Assembly (NCBI RefSeq): GCF_037975245.1
Contig: NC_092567.1
Coordinates: 11,504,376 to 11,568,375, forward strand
Origin: Apostichopus japonicus
Taxonomy: Eukaryota > Echinodermata > Holothuroidea > Aspidochirotida > Stichopodidae
DNA length: 64,000 bases
Direction of reading: 5' to 3'
The position numbers were made by a program, and so were the translations under genes. Shown in pieces: positions 36,036 to 49,461 of the stretch (its first letter is position 1; every line of letters starts with the position of its first letter). The notes beneath the pieces were generated by a model. The model saw only the letters and a program-made list of their open reading frames with translations. It did not search any database and had not been told where the DNA came from.

Positions 36036-39000
36036 ATGAGAGCCGTCGAGATTGACTTTGGAAGCCTAGGTAATACCGTAATACTTTCTTGCAATTGCTA
36101 GATATTAATTCCTTTACCAAATGCTTTATTGACTAGCCTAGAATTAGTAATAGTGTAAAGTAGGCCTCAGTTCCCTGTGCAGCTGGCTGATTACCAATCA
36201 CAATTTGTGCAAATTATAGCTCAGTCTCACTTGTCTCACTCAGTGTAAGCCTAACATTAACAAGGTCTAGCCTAAGTTACAGTAATGTTAGTGTTGCCCC
36301 AGATAGGCTTAACTTCATTTTAATTGCATGACCTTTGTCCCAAAACTCTACAAAAACATAAATAGTGATGAATGATGCTTACATAGCACCGTTTTTTGAT
36401 ACAAATGGTACAGTAAATATACCCTAGGCCTAAGTTAAGCCTTAGCCAACAGTAGAAAGACAGGCAAGGCTGGACAATGCTTAGCCTATATTAGTAAAGT
36501 GCCTTATTGTCTAGAGCTATTGTGATTTTTTTGCCCACAATTAACTTAAAATACGAAGCCAATTTTCAATTCTGCCCAAAAATTTAATTTATAACAGCTA
36601 GCCTTAACCAGGGTAGGAATTAATATTTGGCTTTGGGGGACTAGTTTGGATATAGAAAAGTTAAAACGACCCCTTATTCCCTTAATGTATTTACAAGGGT
36701 TTTTTAAGGTTTAGGGAGGCTCTTTTCCAAAGTTCAATATACGCTGTTTACGGATATGGTTGTAGCATTCAACAGGATAAAGTCAGCACAATTGCCCTAT
36801 TACTAGTGTTGCAATTAACTGTATAGCAAGTTCATTAAAAGTTTGATAGCAAAAATTTGCGAGCATTTAGCAAATAATGTCAATCCACTGAATATATGAC
36901 GAAAACAAATAACCCATCAACTGAAATAGAAAACAAAGGTTTACTTCCGCTGGTAACTCCTTTTCCTAAGGCATGTATGTTTTTGTGTGTGGATAAAATC
37001 ACATACCTTCCAAACAACTGCCAATTTCCAGCAAATTTAAAGTTGTAAACAAAGCTACGCAGTTTTTGTTTGTTTTTGCAAAGTGATGGTTAGGCTACAT
37101 TTCCCATTGACTTAGTGTGGTTGTTAGGCTAATATTTGCTTAAAGATTGCAACTTTTAATGGATATTTTTAATATTTATTTTCAACACAACTTGAGCGAG
37201 TAAACAGATGGATAGGTAAGATTACCATGTTGACCTTTTTCACATGTGAAGTTAGGCTACCATGTGGTCTGATATTTGTGGGGATTTTAGGTTATTGGCA
37301 CTGAAATTGCTTAGTGGAAGCCGTAATTTGCCAGTAACTGTGCGGAGATTGTGCGTGACCCTCTGGCACTGCTTGAAATTTTATGCGGGATTGTGAGAAC
37401 TGTTTGTGCGATTCGCGCTGCTACTGCAATGCCTAGCTAAATCAAAAGCATGTCACAATTAATTTTACACAGACACCTGATATAAGGAGGCCATGATGGC
37501 GATTTTCATAAGGACGAATCGCCCTTCGCCCTGCTTATTTCCAACCCTGGCCTTGACATTTCACTTCCATGCTGTGCACGTAGAGGTGGGCAAATGTACG
37601 CACAAAGTTAGGAGGGGCACATTATTAGAATAATCCAGTTGCATAGTGGGCTTGTTATTGAGGATTTTAAGGATTAGATCAATGATCCTAATGAAAGATA
37701 ATCCACAACAACCATCTGCAAGCATTTTTCATGTTAGACCAAATAGTATTTCCTCCAAATATATTGTTCACTACATAAATAATGTGTAGAATTTGGCGAA
37801 CTTTACCCCAAGATGTATCTTTTCCATCACAAAATTGCCCATGTGCTAGGCCAATACAGATATTCATGATTGACAAATTTGGCATCAGTTTGTCCAGTTT
37901 TAAATTGCATTTTTTTTCTTTTAATAGATTATACAAACAGTCAAGGCTTATTCATCTTTCATTGTAAATCAAACAAATTCTTTTTAATGGTATGTACCTG
38001 TAAAGGTTCAAGGTTAAGTAGTACATATTTCTGCTTTCTTTAACAGTGTTAGCTAAGCTGGCCTACTGTTCCTGGGGTGGTACTCTGATAAATATGGAGG
38101 CACCTCAGTCAAGGTTCCAAGTCAATGGCGGGCCTAAGCCTGTTACTATAAACCAAGGGTATAGTTAGGACACAAGGGCTTATTAACATGCGGGAGGGGG
38201 ACGGTTGACCAAAAATTAGGAGTCAGAGCTGTTTCACTGATGAGGAGTTTGTGGTGCAATTTTCAGCAAAATTTTGCTTATTTGACATGTGGCCTCCTGA
38301 CCTTTGACCCTTTAGCTAACTTATGACAACATAAAAGTTGTCTGTATTATGTAGGCTACTTCACATATATGCTATATTGTGGAGTCAAAATTGACTCCCA
38401 CACATACACAGACATCAAACATTTGTTTATTCCCCCTGCACCCCAGTTGGTACAGTACTTGCCAGCCAATGGGATAAGGTTATCATAAGGTACCCCATTA
38501 AGTGCCCACTAGCCCACCAGCTAACAGTTCTATACCACAAGGGATGGAAATTAGGCTACTTGTCTGTTTAAAGACCATTGGTTTGTTCAAAAACAGGTGA
38601 ATACAATGGAATAAAACATCTCCCTGTCTCTAAATGTATACAAGAATGAGATAATAAAGTTACAACACAAAAAGTGACAAATATTTTAGCTCCTTGTTAG
38701 AGTTTGGTATTAAGGTGGTGATAACTTTATTAAACAGATCATGGAACATACTTCTTTCTAAAATTTTACAGGGCAGGTTGCGAATGAAGACCGAGAAGAG
38801 GCAATGGGTAAGATCAAAAATTATACTTGTAAGAGAAAGGAAACCATTTCATTATGTTTTGGATAAAAGCTTTGTCAATTGAATGATGGAAACAAAAGGA
38901 CCCAGTAATGGCGCATTTGAAAAACTTCATGTAAGAAATTTTAGAGGCTCAGCCGTAAGTGTTTGTTTTGTGGATATACTATTTGGTGTCCTTAATAGCT

Positions 39001-42000
39001 AGGTATGTAAGGAATGTGCAATCACACAACTTTTCATGTGGATTTTGCGATTATTCCTCCCATGTTTTCCTCTGGGCACATGCATGCAATGGTAGACAAC
39101 CTTCACTGAAACGTATTCCACATGGAAAACAACCCCATCGAAGTTGTAACCACCTAAAATATTATTAGTGTTTGGATGCACCATTGACCACCATAGAGTG
39201 GATGACTGGTAGTCCTGGGGGGGGGGGGGGTGATGGTTCGAATATCCTATCTAAGCCTCAGTTTCTTTGCATATTTCAAATTTCATAGAAGTTTCTCCCA
39301 GCCAGTCAGTAGTTCTAATATGGTGACTCATGTATTAATGTTGTTAGTTCATTTCTTGCTATGTCCAGCAGAACAGGAGGCTGATGTTCAACAGAGAAAA
39401 CAAAGAGCAAGAGGAGAATCCCCATCCATGACCAACAAGTCACCTGTATGTAAGTATGACAGTTTATTATACTGGATATGTAGAGGCACCAAGAATTATG
39501 GGAAGAGGGATAAATGGCAAGAATGATGTCGAAAAATATAAAATGTTATTGGATTAATCTTCAGCAAATTGAGAATAAAGTGAGACTTAAATGAGGGAAG
39601 TCAATCAGCTCCTTTACATTTTGCAGACTAGATCATTGCCTAATAAATAAAATGATTTTATTGAAGTTTGTTATCAAGTCAGTTTAAACATTACATAACT
39701 GATTTTGTCATAAAAAAATAGATATTAGAGGGACACAGAAAAAGTTATTAATCTTAACTGAGACAATTACCTGCACTGACCTATAATATACTGAAGTAGA
39801 ACATGGTAGAACTAGATGTATTAATGTAATAACTGGTGAGGCTTATATTCCTCTAGCTATGCTGTTGATTTTGAAAGCTACATACTGTAAGTGATGTTCC
39901 ATGTGAGAAACAGTTATTAGCTTGACATTGTATTAAAACTTTTGTATTTTGTATCTGCTTTAGCTGTTCATTGGTCTCAAGACTCAAACATCTGCATTCT
40001 ATCCTTTATGAAATACATTTCCTACCTCGAAACAAAGAACTACAGAACTGTAGTAAACTTACCAGACCCTGTAATAAAATACCTATGCTACATCATTGAC
40101 CTACTATATCAAAAGAGGTATTAGTTAACAGTAACAACTGGCTGTTTGACTTTTGTCATGCAGTCTTACCAATACTATAAATCAGCAATCAAATTGAAGA
40201 ATATAGAGTGATCCTTAATAAATAATAAATATACCCCAGATATTCATTTCTGGTACAGAAGGACTCTCATATGCATGTGGCATACAAGTCAGAACTATGT
40301 TATCCCTAATTCCAGTTCTTTTTCTTTCTCAGGCAAATGTAATTGCATTCCAAATGAATTACATTGTCAGTCTTAATCTCCCTGACACATGCAATGGTTA
40401 ACAACCTTTACACAGTAACAGAAGGAAGAAAGCCTTCAGACTTTGTGACCCCATAATGCTTGTGTTTTGTAAATTTGGTTGGATGGATCATTCAATTGAT
40501 ATGAATTATCATTATTAGAGCAATTGGGCAACTAAATTTAATAAGCTACAGTAATATACTTTAATTTTACATGTAATTGCTAGTTGAGTCAAGGGATGGA
40601 TATAATTTGGTGCCATGAGTTCTAGTTATTTCCTGGTGTCTGTTATCATTTGGTTGAATAAGATTAAGTAGTTGCATGTTTTAGGAGAGATGAAAAATCT
40701 GTGACATTTGCTTCAAGATGACTATGCAGCTACCAGAATTATCAATTAGTCTTGAAGCATAGAAATTTTAAAGGCATTGAACACTCGCCCCAAACCGCGT
40801 GCGGCCATCTGAAAAAGTTAACTTTCTGTTGCTTGTAAGTGACCTTTTTTCGTGTCACTACAAAATGCAGACAGTACAGTAATGAAATGCGATACCTTGT
40901 TATCTTTAGCTGGACCTGAGATGTCCATCGCTGTATTGGTTTTTACACTATGCTGTGGGTATTGACCGCAGCATGAACTGACTGTACACTAGTGTCTAAA
41001 TACCGATGGTAGCAAGCTGTGTGTGTGTATTTTCTGGGATCGATGGTGATGTCCAACACTTCTATTACACCTCATTCGAAACTAGGTCAGATTACCGGCA
41101 TTAGACTTTCTTTTTGAGCGAGTCTTGACACCCTTAAACTAAATACATGCTGCCATTATCTTATTTGTATTGATTTGTGTATCCTCATCAAACTCAATTG
41201 TTTTAACGGTGTTCATTTAATTTCTTGCTGTGTCCAGCAGTGCAGAGGGCTGATGTACAACAGAGAAGAAAAAGAGCAAGAGGAGAATCCCGATCCATGA
41301 CCAACAAGTCACCTGTATGTAAGTATGACAGTGTGTGAAGATCTTTATGACGGAATGTCAAAAAGTGTGTTTACAAAATCTTTAAGAGTAACAAGTTTAT
41401 GAAAATAAAGGGACTAGGATAATGGGAGGCTCAATTTGTCACACTTTCACTAGGGAGAGGTTTTTCTTGCATCATGTTAACATGATTGCCTTCTAACCAA
41501 CAAATTTGATTCAAGTTTTTACATCGGCTGTTATGTCGTATTCTTCACTGAGCATGTCAATGTGGCCTGCATTCAGGCAAAAGGAATATACCAATCACTG
41601 CAGTATTGGAATGCTGACAAAATACTGATCAAATAAGAATTAATATTTACTTTTCTTCACAATACAATTTGATCGCCCTTGTGCGTGGGATCAGATCCTC
41701 CTTGCATACTCACATGGATCGGCAGGAAGCAGCTAGGGTAAACTGATTTCAGTAGACAGGACTCACTTGGTTATATATGCTCCATTAGTATACTTTTGGG
41801 CAAGAATTAATCAGTTGCAGTTAAAGGTGGCAATTGCTCTTATTGTGCTTTGGTAATCTGTTTAAAACAATAATATTGTTAGTTTTTATTTTGGGTAAAT
41901 GCAATAACCAAATCATGTGGAAATCTGGCAAATGAGTCAAAGCAAGGAAGGACAGCTATTTCGAAAGAAACACCATTAGATGAGCTCCTTTGGCATGCAA

Positions 42001-43497
42001 ACAGGTGGAGTTTATTTGAAAAAAAGTAAAAACAAGAAATGTGTACAATTCTTTGTGGGAATCAACTCAACCAATGAAAAGTTTGCAGAAGTACTCCCAT
42101 AATAAAGAAGATATTTTTATGCTTTGTCTACACAGATGACCTTTAGGCTTTGCTTGTATAAATATTGAGCATCATGATGCACCTTAGTAAGAAAGCAGGC
42201 TAAATTTAGTTTGCTCTTTTTCTGGATTTGAAACGACAGAGTAAAGTTTTATTTAAGGACTGGAGACACTCTTCCAGTACCTTGTTTTTATCAATTCGTA
42301 TGTGATGAAAGGAAGGTTGTAATTACTGGTGCATCTTTATATAATGAAGAAAAGGTTTAATCCTATGAACAAGTTGTACAACTTCACATACCCTGACCAG
42401 AATAAGGTATTACATGTGGAGGATTCCCAAGTTTCCCAATTGCCTCTACAGCTAGCTGCTGCAGCAATCATTTCCAACACCAGACAAATTGGGTATAGAT
42501 GTTTATTGTATACATATATTCAGACATTATGACTGCAATAGTTTCAAATCTGCTGAATATTAATGAGCATTCGCAAGACAACACTTCCTCTGGTTGCTTT
42601 ACCTAGTGTTGTATGTCAGGCGTCAGGTACCTTTCATGGTGTATAACTGTATCATCAAACATGATTTCATATATAGTTCTTTCTAATTTTTGAAGTCATG
42701 TTCAAGCTCAATTAACATGGATTTCACTTTTTATTTTCCTCATTTCAGGTAGGAAATACATTAAATGGAGTGAAAGTGCTTCAAAGTGTGTGGTGGAAAA
42801 TTTTGAAAGTTACATCAAAGGACTTGCAGGAAAGAAGCTCCCAAGTAAGTATGCATGCCTAAGTTAAGGCCTGATTAAATTATATAATACATGTTTGCTT
42901 TATCTCATGAATATTAATGAGATCCAAACACTTAATGTTAATATCTTTAAATTGGGAAATCAGGCAACTGTAAGGTGTGATTTCTTCAAACATATTCCAA
43001 TTGCAAAAGTACAGCTACCAAATGTTGGAGGTTCGTCAAACTTTGTTATGTTGACATTGGCAGATATTTGGAAACCTGCTGATATGTGCTGTACAACTGA
43101 TATCAAGCACGAGGGACAAGTCTTAGCATTATTTGCAAACACAAATTTTGCTCTTGTTTCCATAGAGCTTTTTGGAAAAAATCCCTATGAAACTAATCAG
43201 TGAACATTAGCAAGGAACTGTGTTTTCATTCTGGTTGTGTTCCTATCAAAAAGTACCACTGGAGTTACCTTTCATGATCCTAACCCTCATAATATTTTAT
43301 AAGCAAAAAAAATCATTTCTAATTCGTAAAGTTATTTTTTTTCCCAACTAGGTCGCAATGAGATTGAAGATTTTCTGGAGGAAGGAGCAATAGACCATAT
43401 GTTTGATTGGTGGACCGTCAGAACAAAAATTTTCAACGAGACTAATAAACATAGATTTAGGGAAAGGGCGAGATCAGTAAGGATGAAGATGTTATAG
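36036..43497 (+). CDS. Uncharacterised small basic protein gene with a duplicated exon
   Basis: Exons: 36036-36069 (MRAVEIDFGSL), 38772-38807 (QVANEDREEAM), 39372-39449 (copy A), 41241-41318 (copy B), 42749-42844 and 43352-43497. Every junction is phase 1 with AG/GT borders. The ATG has A at -3 and an in-frame TAA upstream at 35982. With one copy of the duplicated exon the product is 129 aa; with both it is 155 aa. The middle is basic (QQRRKRARGES), a possible nuclear signal. The C-terminal part has RKYIKWSESASKCVVENFE, then KKLPSRNEIEDFLEEG and FDWWTVRTKIFNETNK. The two Trp-centred helices recall Myb/SANT-like tails of invertebrate zinc-finger-type proteins, but this is a resemblance only. 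The first exon assignment is the least certain part. Confidence 0.6.
39372..39449 (+). CDS. Duplicated 78-nt basic exon, copy A
   Basis: Codes EQEADVQQRKQRARGESPSM and then TNKSPV; phase 1 at both ends, donor GTAAGT. Copy B (41241-41318) has the same length and frame and only a few changes (for example RRK for RKQ, SRS for SPS). The flanks are also alike: TTTCTTGCT(A/G)TGTCCAGCAG before and GTAAGTATGACAG after. Either copy, or both, can be spliced without changing frame. Confidence 0.7.
40775..41110. repeat. Possible inserted repeat between the two exon copies
   Basis: The stretch from AAAGGCATTGAACACTCGCC to about 41100 differs in composition from the AT-rich introns around it (CpG-bearing words such as ACCGCGTGCGG). 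It looks like a dispersed repeat insertion, but no terminal repeats or target duplication were found. Confidence 0.3.
41241..41318 (+). CDS. Duplicated 78-nt basic exon, copy B
   Basis: Codes VQRADVQQRRKRARGESRSM and then TNKSPV (the first residue depends on which exon is spliced before it). It lies 1.8 kb downstream of copy A. The copy-specific changes make it slightly more basic than copy A. Splice sites look equally strong, so mutually exclusive or cassette use is possible. Confidence 0.65.
42895..43203 (+). other. Intronic open frame of 102 codons
   Basis: An uninterrupted frame from an ATG in the last intron of the small basic protein gene contains residues such as DFFKHIPIAKVQLPNVGGSS and LALFANTNFALVSIELFG. 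The composition is protein-like, but no domain is recognised and no acceptor is evident at its start. It could be a retained-intron 3' exon, a fossil repeat ORF or chance. Confidence 0.2.
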
Positions 43498-43540
43498 ATT
43501 AAGTGTGTTCTAATTTTACTGTGCTGACTGTAATGGATAT

Positions 43541-43546
43541 AATAAA
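43541..43546 (+). terminator. Poly(A) signal AATAAA
   Basis: A canonical AATAAA begins 44 bp after the TAG stop of the small basic protein gene. A hAT-like element starts only 8 bp further on, at 43554, so it inserted at or just beyond the cleavage region. Confidence 0.6.
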
Positions 43547-43553
43547 CACTGAC

Positions 43554-44443
43554 CAGGGACGTAGCTAAGGCCTGATGATTAGGGGGGGGGGGGCTACTCA
43601 CATGAACAATTTTTCAATTGTTCACTTTATTCCAACTGAATATTTGGAATGAAGTGAACAATTAAACATTTTGCAGAAAGATGTTGAGTTGACCAGATAC
43701 AATACGTTGTCAATTAAACATTTTGCAGAACATTTTTCAATTGCTCTGATGGAATGAAGTGAACAATTGAACATTTTGCAGCAAATGTCCAATTGACAAG
43801 ATATGATAAGTTGTCAATGAAACAATTTGCAGAAAAATGTCCAATTGACGAGATATGATAAGTTGTCAATTAAACATTTTTCAGAAAATTGTTCAATTGC
43901 TCAGTTAAAGCAACTGAGCAATCCAACATTTTTCTGATTTTTGATAAGATTTTATCTTGTTATCTAAACAGTTTACTAAAAATGCCAACTTATGGGGCAA
44001 ACTTTTTCTTATGTTGATGGCACTTTTAAGCCTCTGTAGATTATCATTTGAGTGTTTTATTGTATTCCATAGAGACTATATATCCTGAACTTACTTGAAG
44101 GGTCAACGCACCCAATAGCAAAATTAGTACATATATAAACCGAATTGAAGCTGGCAGTATTCAAAATCATACCTAATTTTTGTATGGTGGAGTATAAGGA
44201 TCGCGAGATACAATTTCTCAAAGTGGCAAGGAAAATGTGGTAAATATGACTGATTAAAGGTCAATTTTAACCAAAATATTTAGGTAATTCACAATCACAA
44301 GAATATATGAATAGGCCTAGGTAAATTGGAGTGCGACAGTCAGAAATTCTGATTGTCACACTCAAATTTTCCAATGTCAGTTTTACCAAGATTGGGGGGG
44401 GGGGTTGAGACACTCCCACAACCCCTCTCTAGCAAGGTCCCTG
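43554..44443. mobile_element. hAT-like non-autonomous element, copy 1
   Basis: The left end CAGGGACGTAGCTAAGG and the right end (reverse complement CAGGGACCTTGCTAGAG) agree at about 13 of 17 positions. The 8 bp outside each end are ACACTGAC and CCACTGCA, matching at 5 of 8 positions in register, as expected of an aged hAT 8-bp duplication. Inside are a G-run and a tandem repeat of about 55 bp built on TTGTCAATTAAACATTTTGC and CCAATTGACGAGATATGAT. No transposase remains. A second copy of the body is at 55466-56300. Confidence 0.75.
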
Positions 44444-44449
44444 CCACTG

Positions 44450-47400
44450 CATTGTGGGCTCATATGTTTAGCTGTTCAAGTGTTATAAAAAAGTACAGAG
44501 AAGGAAGAGAAACCTGCTAATGAAGAGCTTCCGTGTTCCAACTTGATCTCATTTTCTCTATTTTCTCATAACTTGGGTAGCTAGGCTACTGAAAGTGTTC
44601 TAATTTAAACTTTAAGTGTTTACAATTGATGGGTATGTTATTTGCATTATTGAAACACAACGTAATGGTAAAAGGAAAGATACTTAGAAAGTTGTAAACA
44701 AGAATAACAAACTGAAGGAGCTTCAAAGATTAAAGGGATAAAGTCCTTGATTATTAGGGTTTTTTTTAAGTCAAATCATGTACTATATAAGATTATTGAT
44801 TGTTATATAGCATAATAAAGGTAATCTGATCCATGGAAGGAATATTCTTTGATGGTAAGACACTTTCCATAGAGATCAAGCATACCTCTATATGTATGTT
44901 TTTAACTTTTTATGAGTGATATGAATATTAACCTGTTCAAGTTTATATTGAGTGGTATCAATGTTCAGCTGTTCAAATGTGTTAAAACAAAGACAGAAGT
45001 GAGAAAAGGCTGCAAATTAAGAGTTTGTTCCAGTTTTATGTTTACCAAATCTTGTTTATAGTTGTGTTTTCTTTCTGTTTACCTGTGTAGTACATAAGGA
45101 CACACGGTAGACAACAAACTTCAAGCAGAGGTTTCAAAATGAAAACAAAGGATTCAATTTTTTGTAACTGAATACATATTTTTTTAAATGAGTGGTTAAA
45201 CAACTTATATGTGCCATTTCAAATTAAAGTAATGCACAAGAGGTTACATCACTTGATAAACTCTCAGAGTTATGTACAGTGAGCATTACCAATGTGTTGC
45301 TGATACTTAATATCATGAACTCATGTGTTTCAATCTGCAACAATCTTTACCTGCATTAGCGGGAAGGGAACAAGTTATAGCAACACCTTTGACAGTGATT
45401 TGCCAAATTAGCATTTTTTGGTGTTTTCTGCCTAAATCAGCACTTTGAATGAGCAATGATAGTAGTTAATAATAAAAACAAAATTTGCCTGTTTAAAAAG
45501 GGTTGTCAGTTGACAGCCAAGTTATGAGAAGGAGGTTATGGTTGGCTGTATGTTTGATAACATAGACAAACTTAAAATACTAGGTTGAACACCAATTACA
45601 TTTTCATTACTATTTTCTTATGCGAATGTACTTCTTTGCTCAAATAGTTTGATGCATAAATTGCTAGTTTGCATACAGGGAAAATATAAATAAACAGTAC
45701 CTTGTTTCGCAAAGGGAACCTCTTAGAAGTGAATGCAGAGGTCAACATGTTTAAAAGCTGTATGTAATGGTGCATTTTCACTGCAGCTTAATCAGTATTG
45801 ACAGCCCAGTATCTGTTGCCTCATGTTTATGACATGGCTAATTTTCTTTTTTTCTTCATCAAGATAGGTCAAGTTTGCCTACTATAGATCTGTTCATTTG
45901 ATTATTAAATGTTAGTTCACTGTTTAAAATATTTCAGAGATGTTGAGGTAATTGTACCTTTCTTTTGCTGTATATTAAAAGCATTTCTGGTCACCTGTCT
46001 ATTCTATTCTTTTTTTTATCTCATCCTGATAAAGCATGCTAATACTTACTAAAGATCACTCACTGATCTGTTTAAAGTCAATCATTGGTATAAACCAACA
46101 CACATGCACACAAGGATACATTGCTTGTGAGAACCTGTACACAAAGCTCTCAACAAGATGCAAGCAAGCAGGTGTAGTTCCAGCAAGTAACTCAAGAATT
46201 ATACCACAATTGACAATCGATTACATAATCACAGAAACTTTTTTTTTTTTCAATTCAGCAGATTTTCAAGCTTATTGTATTGTGTTTTGTTTTTCAAAAT
46301 ACTATGTAATTTTATTGGTCATTGAAACTTCTCACGGAGCACTCACAAAGAATTCACATAAGATATGAATACTTTGCTATACTATGACTCTTGTCAACAC
46401 TACTGCTAAAATCTAGTTTACTATGTATGTTTTATTCAAGATTTCAAGGCCTTATGTTTCCTTCATTTAATAACCAGCAATGTTAACAGAAAGGGATCCA
46501 CACTTCTCTTGTGGTGTACTTTTGTATTATGTTCTCATTCCAAATGTTCACAAGTTGACTAGTATAGTGTACTCCTGTAAACAACACAAAATGTTCATTT
46601 AACTTGTATTTTCAAGAGTGTGTATGAGTAATTGATGACCTTTGGAATGGTTCATACTATGGAGATAGTGTCAATTGCATAGTATACTCTGCACCCAATG
46701 ATCAGTTTTAATCTACATTAATTTCAAAGCTGCTGATTTTCATTTATTTTTGTTGTTCACGTGCCATAAGGATTTTATTAAAATTAAATTAAAAATATCT
46801 TTGTGCTTGAATGTTTCCTTTCTTAGTATTTATGCTTTCTGGCTTGGTTTGTGGAAGTACTGTGATCATATGTATTGTGTTTCTGGTAACATTGAAAAAG
46901 GCTTAGGGAACATAGGCTGTGATGGGGGAGGGAAAGGATGTATGATTGATGAATTGCTGACCAATTTCATTGAATATGCTAGACATGGATCTTCCATCTA
47001 GCCAAATGGATTAAAGCCATATCCGTCAAGATAGTCACAAGTCTGCCCCCCACCCCCACTCACACAACCCCAACATTTTACTAACTATGCACGCTAGTGG
47101 TTCCACAATAGAGCTAAGAGTTTACTGAATAAAATCTGTGGCAAAAAAACCTTCACACCCATAAATACAGCCGCCCACACCCCCACCCCCCCCCTCCACC
47201 AACAAAAGAATGCCTCTTATAATGCAACTTGTACCCTAATTTAATGTCATGTGGTGACCACAGTATGCCTGAAGTATACTGGCTTTGTAAAAGACCAAGC
47301 TAATTAGGTTTTCCTCGGTGGAAAAATCTAAGCAAGCTATGTTTGAGGTTAAAGCTACACAGATAAGAGAGGTACGTAGAAGTGTGCCATGAACACTACA

Positions 47401-47520
47401 AACATATTGCTAAGACTAGAACTTCGAAAAAGACGAGAAGGAAAGCGCCGTACTTATCAAAATAGCTACTCCGAGGGAATCTGACCAACTTTTGCTAATT
47501 ATACACTGACAGCATTTTCT
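44450..47520. other. Intergenic stretch, nothing identified
   Basis: There is no convincing exon. AT-rich open frames (46036-46368 and 46750-47001, plus) lack splice borders and domains. The segment 47046-47200 has several C-runs. Confidence 0.4.
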
Positions 47521-47521
47521 G

Positions 47522-48684
47522 ATCAAGAATAGTGTTCGACCGATAATAGGTTAGATAATCGGCATCGGGCCGATTATCAGACAATCGGTAACCGGCATCG
47601 GCAAAATCCATTGCGCTACCGATTATTTGGAACCGATTATTAAGTTCCACATCAAGGATTGTATTTTTACGCGCTTTTGATTCACCACAACTACAACGGG
47701 AGAAGTTCGATTCAGCGTTATTCATAGTCGGGGAAGGTGCGCTAATCTACCGTGAAGCGGTATCACAAGTCCCTCACGCGAGTTTGTACTAATGCTGTTC
47801 GATATACTATCCAGTTTTAGCAGTTAACATCATACAGTATACACGCGATAAGCTTAGAGGGACGACGTTATTATTATTTTTTTCACTTCGCTTCTTGCAT
47901 CTAACGAAACCTCCTGTTATCAGATTTAACGATTGATAAGATTATTTGTTTCGAGTAAATGAAAAACCAAATCAATATACTTTTAAACCACTTTGGCCAT
48001 TTCACCGTAGGTGAAACTGGAAAGTGAGAGTGACATTACGCTTTGTTCATTGTGAGTTCTACGCACAATAGGCTAGTCTGGCTAGAGAACGGTTGAGCAT
48101 AATAACTGTTTAGTTTGAAAATACGCCCAATTTTCTACAAATGCCATAAAATTATGCAATCAAGGCGCCAAATACTCCTAAAATTCCCTAGAAATGTTTG
48201 GCGACAGTCCTCGGTAGTTCTACTGCATTACCATTTGTGATTACTAATCAATGATTAGGCAAATATTCTTATGCATATTTTTGCGAAAAACCCGAAGCAA
48301 CTTTTTTCCCCTGACCTAATGTACTATACGTGCTAAAATATCACCTTTGCAGTAATTAAACTCACCGACTAAAGCATGTCTGATTTCCAGCGACAACGTC
48401 AATGGGACTTTAGTGTGTGGTTTTCCCACGTGTAGTAATGTCAATGGAGAAGCGCCATTGACTTACTGTGTATGATCGTTTAAACAACGTTCCATCGGAA
48501 GGTTTCCCTTGCATATGGCAAAACTTGAAGCAAACGTTCGGGATTGTGTTATCTTTTTCAATAAAATATTAAAATAAAACTGCTTATCCACTAAAGGTAA
48601 TAGGCATTGGCCCGATTGTCACAGAAACTAGTCGGTACTCGGTAAAGCTCATTATCATTTAATAGGTCGAACTCTAATCAAGAA
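47522..48684. mobile_element. hAT-type non-autonomous element with perfect 8-bp target duplication
   Basis: The element spans 47530-48676 (1,147 bp). The 8-mer ATCAAGAA flanks it on both sides (47522-47529 and 48677-48684). The terminal inverted repeats are TAGTGTTCGACC and, on the other strand, TAGAGTTCGACC (11 of 12). Near the left end are words built on CCGATAATCGG and CCGATTAT. An 8-bp duplication with this TIR style is diagnostic of the hAT superfamily. No transposase ORF is present; a minus-strand open frame crossing the left end (47495-47725) is a by-product. The perfect duplication suggests a fairly recent insertion. Confidence 0.9.
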
Positions 48685-49244
48685 ATCTATACCATAATTT
48701 GGGTTTTTGTCACACCGTAACATTGGAAAATAGTGTTGTTATAATCTAATAAAATGTGTATACTGACAATTGAAAGTTCTACATTAGCTGGTTATATTTT
48801 GAGCAAATTTATTGCTTAAAATTGCCGATAATGCAGTCAACTTTTTTTATATAAGATTCTTTCCTATAACATGCAATGAATGAATGACACACACACTTAA
48901 ACCGTATACCGATCGGAGAGTTGTATAAATGCACACATTATGTGAACATATGTACTGTACCCTTAACTGTGAATAGGGGGACATATGCAAGTGTCCCTCT
49001 ATCGTACTAAAAATTGTTTGAAGTACGTAAAGAAGACACAGTTACTATCGCTTTTCAGATATATCTGTCAATGAATTGCATACAAGATGCGATCCAAGTT
49101 CCATGCACTGCTATCATTCCCTCCAGTCTGCGGTGAATTTATCCTTAACGACGCATTTGCATTAAGACTTATATGTGGCATTAAGTGGAAAGTCCATCCA
49201 AGGTGGGTTTTTTGACGGTGTCCTGGTACTGTACACTTTAGGGT

Positions 49245-49245
<1 letters not shown>

Positions 49246-49276
<31 letters not shown>
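49246..49276. repeat. (TA)n microsatellite
   Basis: A short AT dinucleotide run, interrupted by AAATA and followed by GGCC. Confidence 0.85.
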
Positions 49277-49461
49277 GGCCTATATGTAGATGTGTAAATG
49301 TATATATAGTAACTGGTTGCTACAGCCCTGATTTCCTTTTTTATCGGCAAACCAAATTTCATTACGGATGCAGTCCGTCTAGCTAATTCATTTTGAAAAA
49401 GTAAAAACTACTTTCGTTAAAGTCTCTGACGTTTCTTTGGTGATATTTAGTAACAAATTGT

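Noticed and set aside
44450-47000. Exons of a gene following the small basic protein gene
   Set aside because: The open frames at 46036-46368 and 46750-47001 have AT-driven composition and lack matched splice sites.
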